Shown: one piece after another, positions 8,136-16,727 of the stretch
How the letters are laid out: every line of letters begins with the position of its first letter
Position numbering within the stretch: the stretch's first letter is position 1
Assembly (NCBI GenBank): GCA_011250595.1
Contig: JAANMP010000028.1
Span: 1-58,589 of the forward strand
Direction: 5' to 3'
DNA: 58,589 nt
From: Bacillus sp. MM2020_1
GTDB taxonomy: Bacteria > Bacillota > Bacilli > Bacillales > Cytobacillaceae
Position numbers and translations under genes: made by a program
The notes under the pieces: model-generated
Seen by the model: the letters and a program-made list of their open reading frames with translations, nothing else
Databases searched by the model: none
Told to the model about the DNA's origin: nothing

Positions 8136-9077
8136 ATGAGTAAAGTACTTGTAACAGGAGGAGCAGGATTTATTGGCTCCCATATCGTGGAGGAATTGCT
8201 TCAAAATAATTTTAGCGTCACAGTGATTGATAATTTTTCCACTGGTCGCCATGAAAATATCGAACACTTGTCAATTGAAGTCCATAATCACGACATTACC
8301 CATCCCAGCGTAATTGATTTAATTGTCTCAATTTGTCCAGATTATATTATTCACCAAGCAGCCCAAGTAAGTGTGGCTGAGTCGGTCAGGGACATCCTAT
8401 TTGATGAAAAAGTAAATATTAGGGGATCTCTTCATGTTATTAATGCAGCTATTAAATCAAAGGTGAAAAGAATTGTTTTTGCTTCGTCCGCGGCTGTGTA
8501 TGGAAATCCTGCTGCATTGCCACTGACGATTGATCACCCAACCGAGCCGGAATCACCCTATGGACTTACAAAGCTATCGGTTGAAAATTATTTAAAGATG
8601 TCTAGTAAACTATACCAACTTCCATATAGTATTTTACGCTACAGCAATGTCTATGGACCCAGACAGGACGCAAAAGGTGAAGGGGGAGTTGTAGCTATTT
8701 TTTCTAATCAACTGACCGAAAATAAAACACCCGTAATTTATGGAGATGGAGAGCAGACGAGAGATTTTATTTTTGTTAAAGATGTGGCATCTGCAAATGT
8801 AAAAGCACTAAATGCAAAGGAAAATATATGTGTGCATGTATCATCTGCCACATGCATTTCCATTAATGAGCTGCTTGAAACGATGAAAGATGCTGCGGGT
8901 TCGAAGCTGCGTCCAATCTATAAACAAGATCGTCCAGGCGATATTCGAGACAGTATTCTTGCCAACGAAGAAACAAAAACATTACTAAATTGGGAGCCAT
9001 CTATCAAGTTATACGAAGGGTTACAGGAGACGATCCAGTTCTCAAGGAATCAACAACTGCTATCCCTAAATGGTTAG
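8136..9077 (+). CDS. NAD-dependent nucleotide-sugar 4-epimerase inside the tua operon
   Basis: A 313-residue extended SDR protein of the GalE/WbpP type. It has the cofactor motif GGAGFIG (8-14), a Ser pair at 117-118, and the catalytic YxxxK as Tyr142 and Lys146 (YGLTK). Likely substrates are UDP-glucose, UDP-GlcNAc or UDP-glucuronate; the sequence does not decide between them. It follows tuaD by 12 bases behind AGGAGG, so it is fully part of the operon. In B. subtilis tuaD is followed directly by tuaE, so this gene is an addition. It may make UDP-GalNAc or UDP-galacturonate on site for a variant polymer. Confidence 0.85.
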   Translation: MSKVLVTGGAGFIGSHIVEELLQNNFSVTVIDNFSTGRHENIEHLSIEVHNHDITHPSVIDLIVSICPDYIIHQAAQVSVAESVRDILFDEKVNIRGSLHVINAAIKSKVKRIVFASSAAVYGNPAALPLTIDHPTEPESPYGLTKLSVENYLKMSSKLYQLPYSILRYSNVYGPRQDAKGEGGVVAIFSNQLTENKTPVIYGDGEQTRDFIFVKDVASANVKALNAKENICVHVSSATCISINELLETMKDAAGSKLRPIYKQDRPGDIRDSILANEETKTLLNWEPSIKLYEGLQETIQFSRNQQLLSLNG

Positions 9078-9100
9078 TTTGAAAAGGAGAAGGAAGTTTG

Positions 9101-10546
9101 ATGCAAAGTAATCCTCTAGTTAAACAAGCAACAGGTGTGTCAGCTTTTCTCTTAGTAGGATTTGCCATCGCCTATTCACTTGTTGAAATGCAGATTGAAA
9201 TGATGATTTTTCTTGGGTTATGGGCGATTCTCGTCTTAACTTTTTTAATAAAAATCAACGTTATTAGTAAAACGCAATTTCCTAGCGTTATGTACTTATT
9301 AGTCATGACAACATTTTTGAATCAATCTGTTTTAAACATTCATGTTGGATTTTTTAGTTTATTTCTGTATCGGTTGGTACTGATTGCAGCAGTTACTCTC
9401 TTTTTCGTTCATGTTATAAAAGAAAGGAATCTTCCTCAAATTTGGAATCAAGTAAATGTAAAAGGTGTTCTGCTTTTTCTACTGTTTTGGGTGGCTTATG
9501 GAGCGGTTTCACTGCTTTGGGCAAAATCGGTTATAGAGGGAATTAAGTCGTTAATTCTTTTGGGTATGGGAATATCATTTGTCTTTTTGGCCGTCTTTAC
9601 ATTCAGGAAAATGATCAACTTGTACCTGTTTTATGGAATTTGGATGTTTATGACAGTCATTTTAATGGTGATTGGATTAACCAATCATTTAGCACACATT
9701 CAACTGCCTACGTCGACATTGTATGGTGCCCCAGAGTATAAGCTGTCCTATCCAACATCTGTTTTCTTTAATCAAAATGACTTTGCCACATTTCTTACAA
9801 TATCATTCTTTTTTTATCTATCTTTTACAAAAAATAGTAAACATGTATTTTTGAAAACAACCAGCTTACTTCTTGCCATTATTTGTGTGTATCTCATTTA
9901 TTTGACGGATTCACGGGCTAGCTTGCTTGGAGTCATGATTGGCTTAATCGTTTATATGTTTATCCTTCTTCCGAGATATCTAAAGAGAATAGCAGCTATT
10001 ATTGGTTCAGCAGTGATTCTATTGGGTACGATTGTATTTTTAGCCAAGTTGCCTGATTTGTTTAGCGCTTCGACTTTTTATTCTAGTAATGAGATGCTTC
10101 CATCAAATGTAGCCAGATTAAATTTATTGAAAAATACCCTTCACTTCTCATTAGATACCTTCGGATTTGGGGTGGGGGCAGGCAATATCCCATTCTATTT
10201 AAAAAACGAGTCAATCTACCCAACAAATCATGTTGTAGAAGTGCATAATTGGCTTGCGGAAATTATGGGTAATTTTGGAATCGTGATTTTACTTGGTTAC
10301 GTATCTATGTATGCCTATCTTTTCATAAGTCTTTATAAATTTTATAAAGTTGGAAGCAGCAAAAACCAAAAAGGGTTACTTGAAGCGTGCATGATGGGAC
10401 TTATTGGATTCGCTGTTTCTAGTATCAGTCCTAGCTCCGTTAGTAATCTATTTTTTCATTGGGTATTTCTAGGATTAGTTATTTCTACGGTATCTGTGCT
10501 TACGGATAAGAAAAAAAATCAACATCATCAAGAAAATTCCTACTAA
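9101..10546 (+). CDS. tuaE: TuaE, teichuronic acid polymerase (O-antigen ligase/Wzy-like)
   Basis: A 481-residue integral membrane protein with about twelve hydrophobic segments. It has the Wzy_C-type region around VGAGNIPFYLKNE and a long loop before HNWLAEIMGNFG, where the His-Asn pair is typical of O-antigen polymerases and ligases. It is expected to join lipid-linked units on the outer face. The start is ATG 9101, behind AAGGAGAAGG; the TTG just before it at 9098 is less well placed. Length and position match TuaE. Confidence 0.85.
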   Translation: MQSNPLVKQATGVSAFLLVGFAIAYSLVEMQIEMMIFLGLWAILVLTFLIKINVISKTQFPSVMYLLVMTTFLNQSVLNIHVGFFSLFLYRLVLIAAVTLFFVHVIKERNLPQIWNQVNVKGVLLFLLFWVAYGAVSLLWAKSVIEGIKSLILLGMGISFVFLAVFTFRKMINLYLFYGIWMFMTVILMVIGLTNHLAHIQLPTSTLYGAPEYKLSYPTSVFFNQNDFATFLTISFFFYLSFTKNSKHVFLKTTSLLLAIICVYLIYLTDSRASLLGVMIGLIVYMFILLPRYLKRIAAIIGSAVILLGTIVFLAKLPDLFSASTFYSSNEMLPSNVARLNLLKNTLHFSLDTFGFGVGAGNIPFYLKNESIYPTNHVVEVHNWLAEIMGNFGIVILLGYVSMYAYLFISLYKFYKVGSSKNQKGLLEACMMGLIGFAVSSISPSSVSNLFFHWVFLGLVISTVSVLTDKKKNQHHQENSY

Positions 10547-10560
10547 GGAGCAAGGTTCAA

Positions 10561-11247
10561 ATGGGACATATGATTCAAAGTTTAAAAGAAAGAATGAACA
10601 AATACCTCCTAATATTATTATCAATTACGATTTTGTTGGGTGTCATCGGATGGCTTCTTCCCGTCGGAAAAGAGGAATCAAATTATTCCTTAGAAACAGC
10701 CTTTACTTTAGGGAAATATGGTGATCCAGAGTTAAATGATCCTAAAAGTGTCATCATTTTTTTATCGCCAATTTCAAATGCCCCTTTTTATGAAAAACAT
10801 TTGAAAGATCTATGGGAAGAAAAGTTTGAGGATATTAGTACGAATTTACATGTAACAGTGGGACAGGATAACCTAATTTATCTTTCGTATTCAGATCAAT
10901 CATTGGAAAGCACAGCCCAGGTACTTAACGAAATTACAAGTGCATTTATGGCCGAAGATCAAGATAGGTTCCAAGAAAAAAGGAAAAACATTCAAGAATC
11001 TATTGATGCAATAACAAATGCAAAAGTAGGACCTGATGCAAAAGTAGACCAGCAACGCTTCTTATTTGAACAAAGGACGGCTCGAGATGATATAAAACCA
11101 GCCAAATTATCAAAACCTGTTGATATTAATGCAATAAATACTGAAAATAGAGCCTTCAACTCGAAAGAAAGAGCAGTATTAGGGATATTATTGGGCGTAA
11201 CATTAAGCTTTTTATGGATCGTTTTCCCCGTTCTTTTTCGGGAATAG
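10561..11247 (+). CDS. tuaF: TuaF, Wzz-like chain-length/assembly protein
   Basis: A 228-residue protein with a membrane segment near residues 14-33 and another at about 204-225. The stretch between them is hydrophilic and partly coiled, and faces outside. This is the Wzz/polysaccharide co-polymerase layout, and tuaF occupies this place in B. subtilis. It probably sets polymer length or bridges the machinery to the wall. An AAGGAG site lies ten bases upstream of ATG 10561; a second ATG at 10570 is possible. No kinase domain is present, so it is not a tyrosine autokinase. Confidence 0.8.
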   Translation: MGHMIQSLKERMNKYLLILLSITILLGVIGWLLPVGKEESNYSLETAFTLGKYGDPELNDPKSVIIFLSPISNAPFYEKHLKDLWEEKFEDISTNLHVTVGQDNLIYLSYSDQSLESTAQVLNEITSAFMAEDQDRFQEKRKNIQESIDAITNAKVGPDAKVDQQRFLFEQRTARDDIKPAKLSKPVDINAINTENRAFNSKERAVLGILLGVTLSFLWIVFPVLFRE

Positions 11248-11270
11248 TCCTATGAATAGGAGGATTTTTC

Positions 11271-12029
11271 ATGAGTCCACAGCAGCCACTAGTCTCAATT
11301 ATAACGCCTTCATATAACGCGGGTTTGTTTATCGAGCGTACGATCGCTTCTGTTAGAAAGCAAACCTTTCAAAACTGGGAAATGATTATTGTTGATGATT
11401 GTTCTACGGACAATACACCGGCTATTTTAGAGCATTATAAAAAAGAAGATGAGAGAATACATGTTATTTTTTTAAATCAGAATGGTGGGGCTGCTGTAGC
11501 ACGAAATATTGCATTGCAGCAGGCGAAGGGCAGATTTGTGGCATTTCTTGACAGTGATGATTGCTGGAAACCAGAAAAATTAACAAGACAACTTTCTTTC
11601 ATGCTAAATAACAAGTATGCTTTTACGTTTACGGGGTACGAACTTATAACCAATGAGGGAGTACTTTTGAACAAACAGATATCTGCCCCAGCAGAAATTT
11701 CGTATGATGATATGTTAAAGAATACGATTATTGGATGTTTAACAGTCATGATTGATCGAAAGAAGGCAGGCGATATCCAGATGCCAAACATACGAACACG
11801 ACAGGATTTAGCCACCTGGCTAGCCATATTAAAACAAGGGATCAATGCCTACGGATTAAATGAAAATTTGGCCGAGTACCGGGTCGGTAATCCCTCTATT
11901 TCGAGAAACAAGTGGAAAGCAGCAAAAATGAATTGGTTTGTCTATCGCAAATTAGAAAAACTTAACGTCTTAAAAGCTTGTTGGTGTTTTTCACACTATG
12001 CCTTTCATGCTGTACTAAAAAGAATATAA
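11271..12029 (+). CDS. tuaG: TuaG, glycosyltransferase (GT2)
   Basis: A 252-residue GT-A glycosyltransferase. It opens with the GT2 signature VSIITPSYNAG and has Asp42-Asp43 (VDDCSTDNT) for nucleotide binding. The metal-binding DxD is seen as DSDD at 94-97. It is cytoplasmic, with a hydrophobic C-terminus that may touch the membrane. It starts at ATG 11271 behind AGGAGG and belongs to the tua operon. It probably adds the second sugar of the repeat; which one is not visible. Confidence 0.87.
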   Translation: MSPQQPLVSIITPSYNAGLFIERTIASVRKQTFQNWEMIIVDDCSTDNTPAILEHYKKEDERIHVIFLNQNGGAAVARNIALQQAKGRFVAFLDSDDCWKPEKLTRQLSFMLNNKYAFTFTGYELITNEGVLLNKQISAPAEISYDDMLKNTIIGCLTVMIDRKKAGDIQMPNIRTRQDLATWLAILKQGINAYGLNENLAEYRVGNPSISRNKWKAAKMNWFVYRKLEKLNVLKACWCFSHYAFHAVLKRI

Positions 12030-12044
12030 AAAGGGATGGAACAA

Positions 12045-13202
12045 ATGAAGAATATACATGTTATTGTGGCAACAGGGGAGTGGGCACAGGACCAGTTACG
12101 TTACCGAAGACATCGGCTTGCTGAATATTTGCAAAATCATCCCGACACAAAAGAGGTAATTTGGCTATGCCCGACACCTGTACAAAAAGGAAAGTCTAAC
12201 ACTCGCTTGTCAAATGGAATATGTCAATGGATGATCCAAGATTTATTCCCGCATAAAGTTTTTCGGTTTGGACGGTATATTGATGCGTTTCATCGAACAA
12301 AATTACAGTCTTTATTAAACTATTTAAAAGAAGCACAGGAACAGTATACTGTGAATTTATGGTATACCTTTCCTGGGTTCCCCATACTATCTAAAATCTT
12401 TCCTTGGAATAAAGTCGTTTATGATTGTAGTGATTTATGGACTTCTCCTATCAATGGGAAAAACTCAATTCTAGCCAATTTTAGAAAAGACATCATCTCA
12501 AGAGCAGAAAAACGGATCATTCAGCGTGCAGATGTGATTTTTTGTACCTCTGAGTATTTACGAACGAGAATAGTAGAAAAACTAGGCACCGAAGAAAAGG
12601 TATTTACCTTTGAAAATGGGGTAGAATTTGATTTGTTTGCAAACAATCCAACACAAATGGAGAATATTCTACCTGATGATTTTGACGGAACGGTTTTAGG
12701 ATTTATCGGAGGAATTAAACCTAAGCTGGATTTTGACTTGATACAGGATGTGGCACAAAAAAAACGAGAGTGGCTTTTTCTATTTGTAGGTCCAGATGGT
12801 ACAAATGCAGATCCGAAATTTAAAAACTTATTATCTGAGAGGAATGTTCTATGGACTGGCAGTGTCGCACCTTCCGATGTTCCAAAGTATATGAACTTAA
12901 TAGATATTGGAATCATGCCATACAAATCTACTCAATATAATCAGGCTGTCTTTCCATTAAAGTTATTTGAATTTTTAGCAGCGGGGAAGTCTGTCCTAGG
13001 CATGCATTTGCCTTCCACGAAGAAATATGCGGAAGAATCTGTATATACTCATTTAGATTCCAATGATACTAACGAATTTATCGGTGCAGTAGAGCAATTA
13101 GAAGACACGAAAGATCAGGAAAACAATATTCGCAGACGCAAGTCACTTGCTAAGACAAAAAATTGGAACGAAGTATTTGAGGAAATGTTGCCCTTAGTTT
13201 AG
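12045..13202 (+). CDS. tuaH: TuaH, glycosyltransferase-like protein
   Basis: The last gene of the tua operon, a 385-residue GT-B glycosyltransferase. The donor half has GFIGGIKPKLDFDL and YKSTQYNQAVFPLKLFEFLAAGK, where Glu in FEFLA takes the place of the usual EX7E Glu. I prefer the start ATG 12045, which has AGGG nine bases upstream. The earlier ATG at 12036 abuts that site and is unlikely. tuaG ends 15 bases before. A hairpin with a short T run follows. TuaH is assigned from operon position and length. Confidence 0.83.
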   Translation: MKNIHVIVATGEWAQDQLRYRRHRLAEYLQNHPDTKEVIWLCPTPVQKGKSNTRLSNGICQWMIQDLFPHKVFRFGRYIDAFHRTKLQSLLNYLKEAQEQYTVNLWYTFPGFPILSKIFPWNKVVYDCSDLWTSPINGKNSILANFRKDIISRAEKRIIQRADVIFCTSEYLRTRIVEKLGTEEKVFTFENGVEFDLFANNPTQMENILPDDFDGTVLGFIGGIKPKLDFDLIQDVAQKKREWLFLFVGPDGTNADPKFKNLLSERNVLWTGSVAPSDVPKYMNLIDIGIMPYKSTQYNQAVFPLKLFEFLAAGKSVLGMHLPSTKKYAEESVYTHLDSNDTNEFIGAVEQLEDTKDQENNIRRRKSLAKTKNWNEVFEEMLPLV

Positions 13203-13233
13203 AAAAGTTCAAGCCTACTTATATTTCATTTTT

Positions 13234-13259
13234 AGAGACCCAAAAGGGTTTCTTTTTTA
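13234..13259 (+). terminator. Terminator of the tua operon
   Basis: AGAGACCC and GGGTTTCT pair across a four-base loop, followed by six T. Confidence 0.65.
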
Positions 13260-13384
13260 TTTGCTTTTGACAGTCGGAAGGACAAAGCTTAAATATAGGC
13301 ATGGGTGCGGGAATTTTAGGTGAAGGATATCAGCTGATTTGATAAATTTTTGGAATAAGTGATGAATAGTGAATGTTAAACCAC

Positions 13385-13486
13385 TTAAGGTCGATTGGAT
13401 TTTGATTTAAAAAATGAGTAATAAAAAATTCTTGTAAAAGCAAATGTAATAAAAGCAAGGAACAGAAAATTAAGAAAATTAGACAT
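13385..13486 (-). CDS. Probable 33-residue membrane peptide
   Basis: On the minus strand, a TAGGAGGT Shine-Dalgarno site lies about seven bases before an ATG at 13486-13484. The frame runs 33 codons to TAA at 13387-13385. The peptide begins MSNFLNFLFLAFITFAF, a single hydrophobic helix (about residues 4-26), and ends in a basic tail (KSKSNR). Nothing else explains so strong a ribosome-binding site in a region with no other gene. I do not recognise the family. Single-helix peptides of this size in Bacillus are often sporulation or stress membrane proteins, but that is only a guess here. Confidence 0.5.
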   Translation of the reverse strand: MSNFLNFLFLAFITFAFTRIFYYSFFKSKSNRP

Positions 13487-13821
13487 GCAACTACCTCCTA
13501 TTAGAAAATTACTTATTAAAAGAACCATGAATAGGATTGCTATAGTTACATTTTATCCGGTGAATACTAAGAAATAGTTGAGTCGATGTTAACCTTTTGT
13601 AAAGTATGGTATTACTAAATTTATTGATATAGATGAATGTTTAGTACTTGTTCAAATAATGGATTTCACGTGAGTTAAAGTAGTTAATTAATGGTAAATG
13701 AAATTATTTTTCCTTTGAACAAAATGAATCAAACCCCCATATGCTATGAATAGATGGTAAACTAAAAAGAAGACCGCGGCCAATGGACACGGTCGAAAAA
13801 AGTAAATTCTTGTGGTAAATG
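13487..13821. other. AT-rich intergenic stretch, no gene seen
   Basis: No frame with a ribosome-binding site was found here. A short inverted repeat, GACCG to CGGTC, lies at about 13772-13794. The leftward part probably carries the promoter of the small peptide gene at 13385-13486. Confidence 0.4.
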
Positions 13822-13866
13822 AGTAATCCAACCTCGTCGGCCAAAACAGGGTGGATTATTCTTTTT
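13822..13866 (+). terminator. Orphan rightward terminator
   Basis: AGTAATCCAACCT and AGGGTGGATTATT pair in 12 of 13 positions (one G-U), followed by CTTTTTG. It faces right, but no rightward gene lies within 600 bases upstream. It could end an unannotated small RNA or be a relic. Confidence 0.6.
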
Positions 13867-13930
13867 GTTTATTTCTATTTCTCAATAAAAGCACCTCATT
13901 TTTTATGGTTAAAGGGTTTTCCAATTGGAA

Positions 13931-14602
13931 TTACGGGAATTGAATGGTTTTTATATGCTCCAAGTTTCGATAAAGCTTTTCTCCTTTAGCTGTTATCAGT
14001 GTCATTTTGTTATTTTGAACCTTTTGGAGTAATCCGATTTTTTCCTCATGGTATCCACCATCCATGATAATTAACTGATTTTCCAACTTTTTTAACTGCT
14101 CTTCAAAAGATCTAGATAATGTAGTGGTCCCAGTTTTGCTAGGTGAATTTTGATTAATTAAGGAATAAGGTGTTGTATTTTCCGGATAAGGTATTAGCCA
14201 TTTTACATGGTTCATCGATAGGAACATCGTTTTGTAAGCCGGAGAGTGAAAGACAAAGTAATCGTTCATAATGCTGGTTAAATACCCATGAATGGATTTA
14301 TTTCCAGTCACATAAATCTCGACGAACAAACCTTTCGCACTCATTAAAATTTTACGATAGGAGATTGAATCGGAATTAATGGGTTGCTCTGTAGGAGGAT
14401 CGTAAAATGTATCTTCCTTCATTAAGACTTCTTTCAATTGTTGAATGTGGACAAATGGGATATAGAGGAATGTATTATTCCTGCCATCATATAACACGAT
14501 GATATCTAATCCGAAATCAATCAGAATCCCTCTGTGAAAATTCCCCCCCGAAATTTCAACCTCAATATATTTATCTCTTAATTCTATTAGATCAGTATTC
14601 AT
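13931..14602 (-). CDS. Three-unit Sm-like (DUF2642-type) protein
   Basis: A 223-residue soluble protein made of three similar strand-rich units of about 50-60 residues, roughly at 8-60, 85-142 and 160-223. Each has a pattern like V-x-I-x-G-x3-x-G-x-L-x2, then a hydrophobic strand and a closing segment with H-I/V near its end (FVHIQQL, MNHVKWL, LEHIKTI). This is the layout of small Sm-like barrels seen in Bacillus DUF2642 and spore-associated proteins. The family call is from pattern only. It starts 24 bases after the ArsB-like gene with AAAGGAG, so the two form an operon. Its function is unknown. Confidence 0.6.
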   Translation of the reverse strand: MNTDLIELRDKYIEVEISGGNFHRGILIDFGLDIIVLYDGRNNTFLYIPFVHIQQLKEVLMKEDTFYDPPTEQPINSDSISYRKILMSAKGLFVEIYVTGNKSIHGYLTSIMNDYFVFHSPAYKTMFLSMNHVKWLIPYPENTTPYSLINQNSPSKTGTTTLSRSFEEQLKKLENQLIIMDGGYHEEKIGLLQKVQNNKMTLITAKGEKLYRNLEHIKTIQFP

Positions 14603-14626
14603 GTTTTTCTCCTTTGCTCCATAATA

Positions 14627-15979
14627 TTATCCTCGCAGTGTTCCACCAAAGAGCCAAGAAACCCAATAATATAAAATAACTAAGGTAAATAGGGTAGCTG
14701 GCGGGATTACCACCATGGTTATTTTGATATACTGCCACCAACTGATCATTACTTTCCCTTTCCTTACAATATGCATCCACATTAACGTTGCCAGCGTTCC
14801 CATTGGCAGTAGCAATGATCCCATATCACTTCCAATGACGTTTGCTAGATAGGCGATTTTTAAGGATAACAAATCTAGATTCATATTCGTTAAAGTGAGG
14901 GTCCCGACCATAAGTGCAGGGTGATTATTAAAAATGTTTGACAGTACTGAAAGCAGGACGCCCATTAATACACTTGCATGGAGTAGGCTGCCAGAAACCA
15001 TTGGACGCATAAATTGGATCAACCAGTCGGTTAGACCGATATTATTGAGTCCGTAGATAATTACATACATACTAAACGCGAAAATGATAATATACCACGG
15101 CGTTTTTTTGATCATATCGGTTGGTGGGATTTTTAAATAAACCCATCTCCAACCTAAAAGGACAAGAGATCCAAAAACAGCCATAAGCGAGACTGGAATG
15201 GACAGAAACGAAGCGACAAAGAGGCTGACACGGACTGCAAATACAAATAGGAGGACGTTGCGCATAAACCTTGAACGATCCTTCTCTGAAGCATGTTTCA
15301 TCGAAGTCGGCTTAAGTGGATGATAAGAAGGGAGTGACAGTCCGGTTACCTTCGTAGGAACAGTTTTCGGTAGTACCTTTTTGAAGCGCAGGAACAGAAG
15401 CCAAGTTAAAAGCAGCAAACCTAGCGTAGCAGGAACAAACATCATCGCCGTGTGTAAATACAAACTCATATGGACGATTTTTAGAGCGATTAGATTGACA
15501 ATATTGCTTACCCCAATTGGAGCACTTGAAGCTGTAGCGATTAATGCTCCAGACAGTAAATAGGGGATTTTTTGATGGTTTTTTAAGCCCATATTGTTTA
15601 ACAACATGACTAATATCGGAGTGGTGATTAATATACTTCCATCATTATTAAAAAATAGTGTCATGAGAAAACATAAAAGATTGACGTACCAGAATAAACG
15701 GATACCTGAACCTTTTGCTTTTTCCGCAAGCTTTTCTGCTACCCAGTTAAAGAACCCAAAGCTTTCTAAGACGATTGCCATTACAATCGTTGCCATAATT
15801 GTAATCGCAGCTCCGCTGATCGTTTCCGCAATTATACCAAGGTCTGAAAAGGTAACACTTCCACTCAGTAAGACAATGGCTGCGCCAATCGTTGCAGGAA
15901 TTGCTTCATTAATACCCCTCGGTCTCCAAAGAATAAATCCTAAGGTAAGCAAGAAAGAGACTATTGTTAACCAAACCAT
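14627..15979 (-). CDS. ArsB-like anion/arsenite transporter (YwrK type)
   Basis: A 450-residue membrane protein with about 11-12 hydrophobic segments, in the ion transporter superfamily of ArsB and NhaD. Recognisable parts are FNNDGSILITTPILVMLL and the late ANVIGSDMGSLLLPMGTLATLMWMH segment, which resembles the conserved [20 protein letters not shown] region of ArsB. Export of arsenite or antimonite is the usual role. However, no arsR, arsC or arsA is nearby, and the partner gene is an Sm-like protein, so the substrate is open. The closest known relative by feel is B. subtilis YwrK. AAAGGAG lies 11 bases upstream of the ATG. Confidence 0.75.
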   Translation of the reverse strand: MVWLTIVSFLLTLGFILWRPRGINEAIPATIGAAIVLLSGSVTFSDLGIIAETISGAAITIMATIVMAIVLESFGFFNWVAEKLAEKAKGSGIRLFWYVNLLCFLMTLFFNNDGSILITTPILVMLLNNMGLKNHQKIPYLLSGALIATASSAPIGVSNIVNLIALKIVHMSLYLHTAMMFVPATLGLLLLTWLLFLRFKKVLPKTVPTKVTGLSLPSYHPLKPTSMKHASEKDRSRFMRNVLLFVFAVRVSLFVASFLSIPVSLMAVFGSLVLLGWRWVYLKIPPTDMIKKTPWYIIIFAFSMYVIIYGLNNIGLTDWLIQFMRPMVSGSLLHASVLMGVLLSVLSNIFNNHPALMVGTLTLTNMNLDLLSLKIAYLANVIGSDMGSLLLPMGTLATLMWMHIVRKGKVMISWWQYIKITMVVIPPATLFTLVILYYWVSWLFGGTLRG

Positions 15980-16220
15980 TATTCATTTTTCTCCTTTCGG
16001 AAGCTAGTGATTCATGAAGTATCATGATCCGACCTTACCTCCTCCTTTTGCATCCGCATTTGTCCCTCCCTTCCATCTATACCTGTTGTGTTTTTGTACT
16101 GTATGTATATGTATCACAACTAAGACAGGCTATAGGTTTGTACCTGTTTTTCCGTAATTCCGCTGAAGTCTAAAGAATAGATAAATAGAAAAATATCAAA
16201 AAATTTAAATTCTAAACGCA

Positions 16221-16246
16221 AAAAAGAGACCTTAGAAGTCTCTTTA
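16221..16246. terminator. Hairpin in the 15980-16354 gap
   Basis: AAAGAGAC and GTCTCTTT form an 8-bp stem with a 7-base loop. T runs flank it on both strands. The rest of the gap holds the leader of the ArsB-like gene (left) and the ribosome-binding site of the next gene (right); I see no further gene. Confidence 0.5.
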
Positions 16247-16354
16247 TTACTTGGATATGGAAAAAATTAATCAATTGAATTCTGACCTTAACATAATCTG
16301 GTTTTATTAAAATATTATGGTTAATAAAGTATCTCAAAAAAAGGAGGTAATAAC

Positions 16355-16693
16355 GTGAGTAAGATTAGTAAGGATGATTTTGTACCGGGGTTTGTACCAA
16401 ATCATAATCATGGTTCAGTTGATTACACTTCTGTAGAGGGAGGGCATGTTCATCAGTGTCTAGATGTAACTTCGCAGCCAATCCAGACTCAGGATCATAA
16501 TCATATTCATTATACAGAGGGATATGTTGTTTTCGAGAATGGGCATACCCATCATTATAAAGCCTATTCCGGTCCGGCTATTCCTGTAGGAAATGGAATG
16601 CACGTACATCATTATGATTTTTATACTTCGGAAAATGATGGTCATAAGCACCGAGTAAGAGGTGTTGATCAACCAGCACCAGGGAATAAATAG
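16355..16693 (+). CDS. ymaF: YmaF-family His-rich protein
   Basis: A 112-residue soluble protein full of paired histidines: HNHGS, HVHQC, HNHIHY, HTHHY, HVHHY and HKH, spaced about 15-20 residues apart. This repeat of H-x-H on short strands is the mark of the YmaF family. The pattern suggests metal binding, but no function is established. It starts at GTG 16355 behind a near-perfect AAGGAGGT. It lies between an ArsB-like transporter and the YcgR/YcgQ pair, the latter with its own CDHDHCGHNH motif. A perfect palindromic hairpin follows it. Confidence 0.8.
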   Translation: MSKISKDDFVPGFVPNHNHGSVDYTSVEGGHVHQCLDVTSQPIQTQDHNHIHYTEGYVVFENGHTHHYKAYSGPAIPVGNGMHVHHYDFYTSENDGHKHRVRGVDQPAPGNK

Positions 16694-16700
16694 TATAAGG

Positions 16701-16724
16701 GAGCCGCCGATATATCGGCGGCTC
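16701..16724. terminator. Perfect 10-bp palindromic hairpin between convergent genes
   Basis: GAGCCGCCGA and TCGGCGGCTC flank a TATA loop, with a weak T run (TTGTTAAT) to the right. It separates ymaF from the convergent ycgQ, whose stop lies three bases away. Confidence 0.7.
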
Positions 16725-16727
16725 TTG

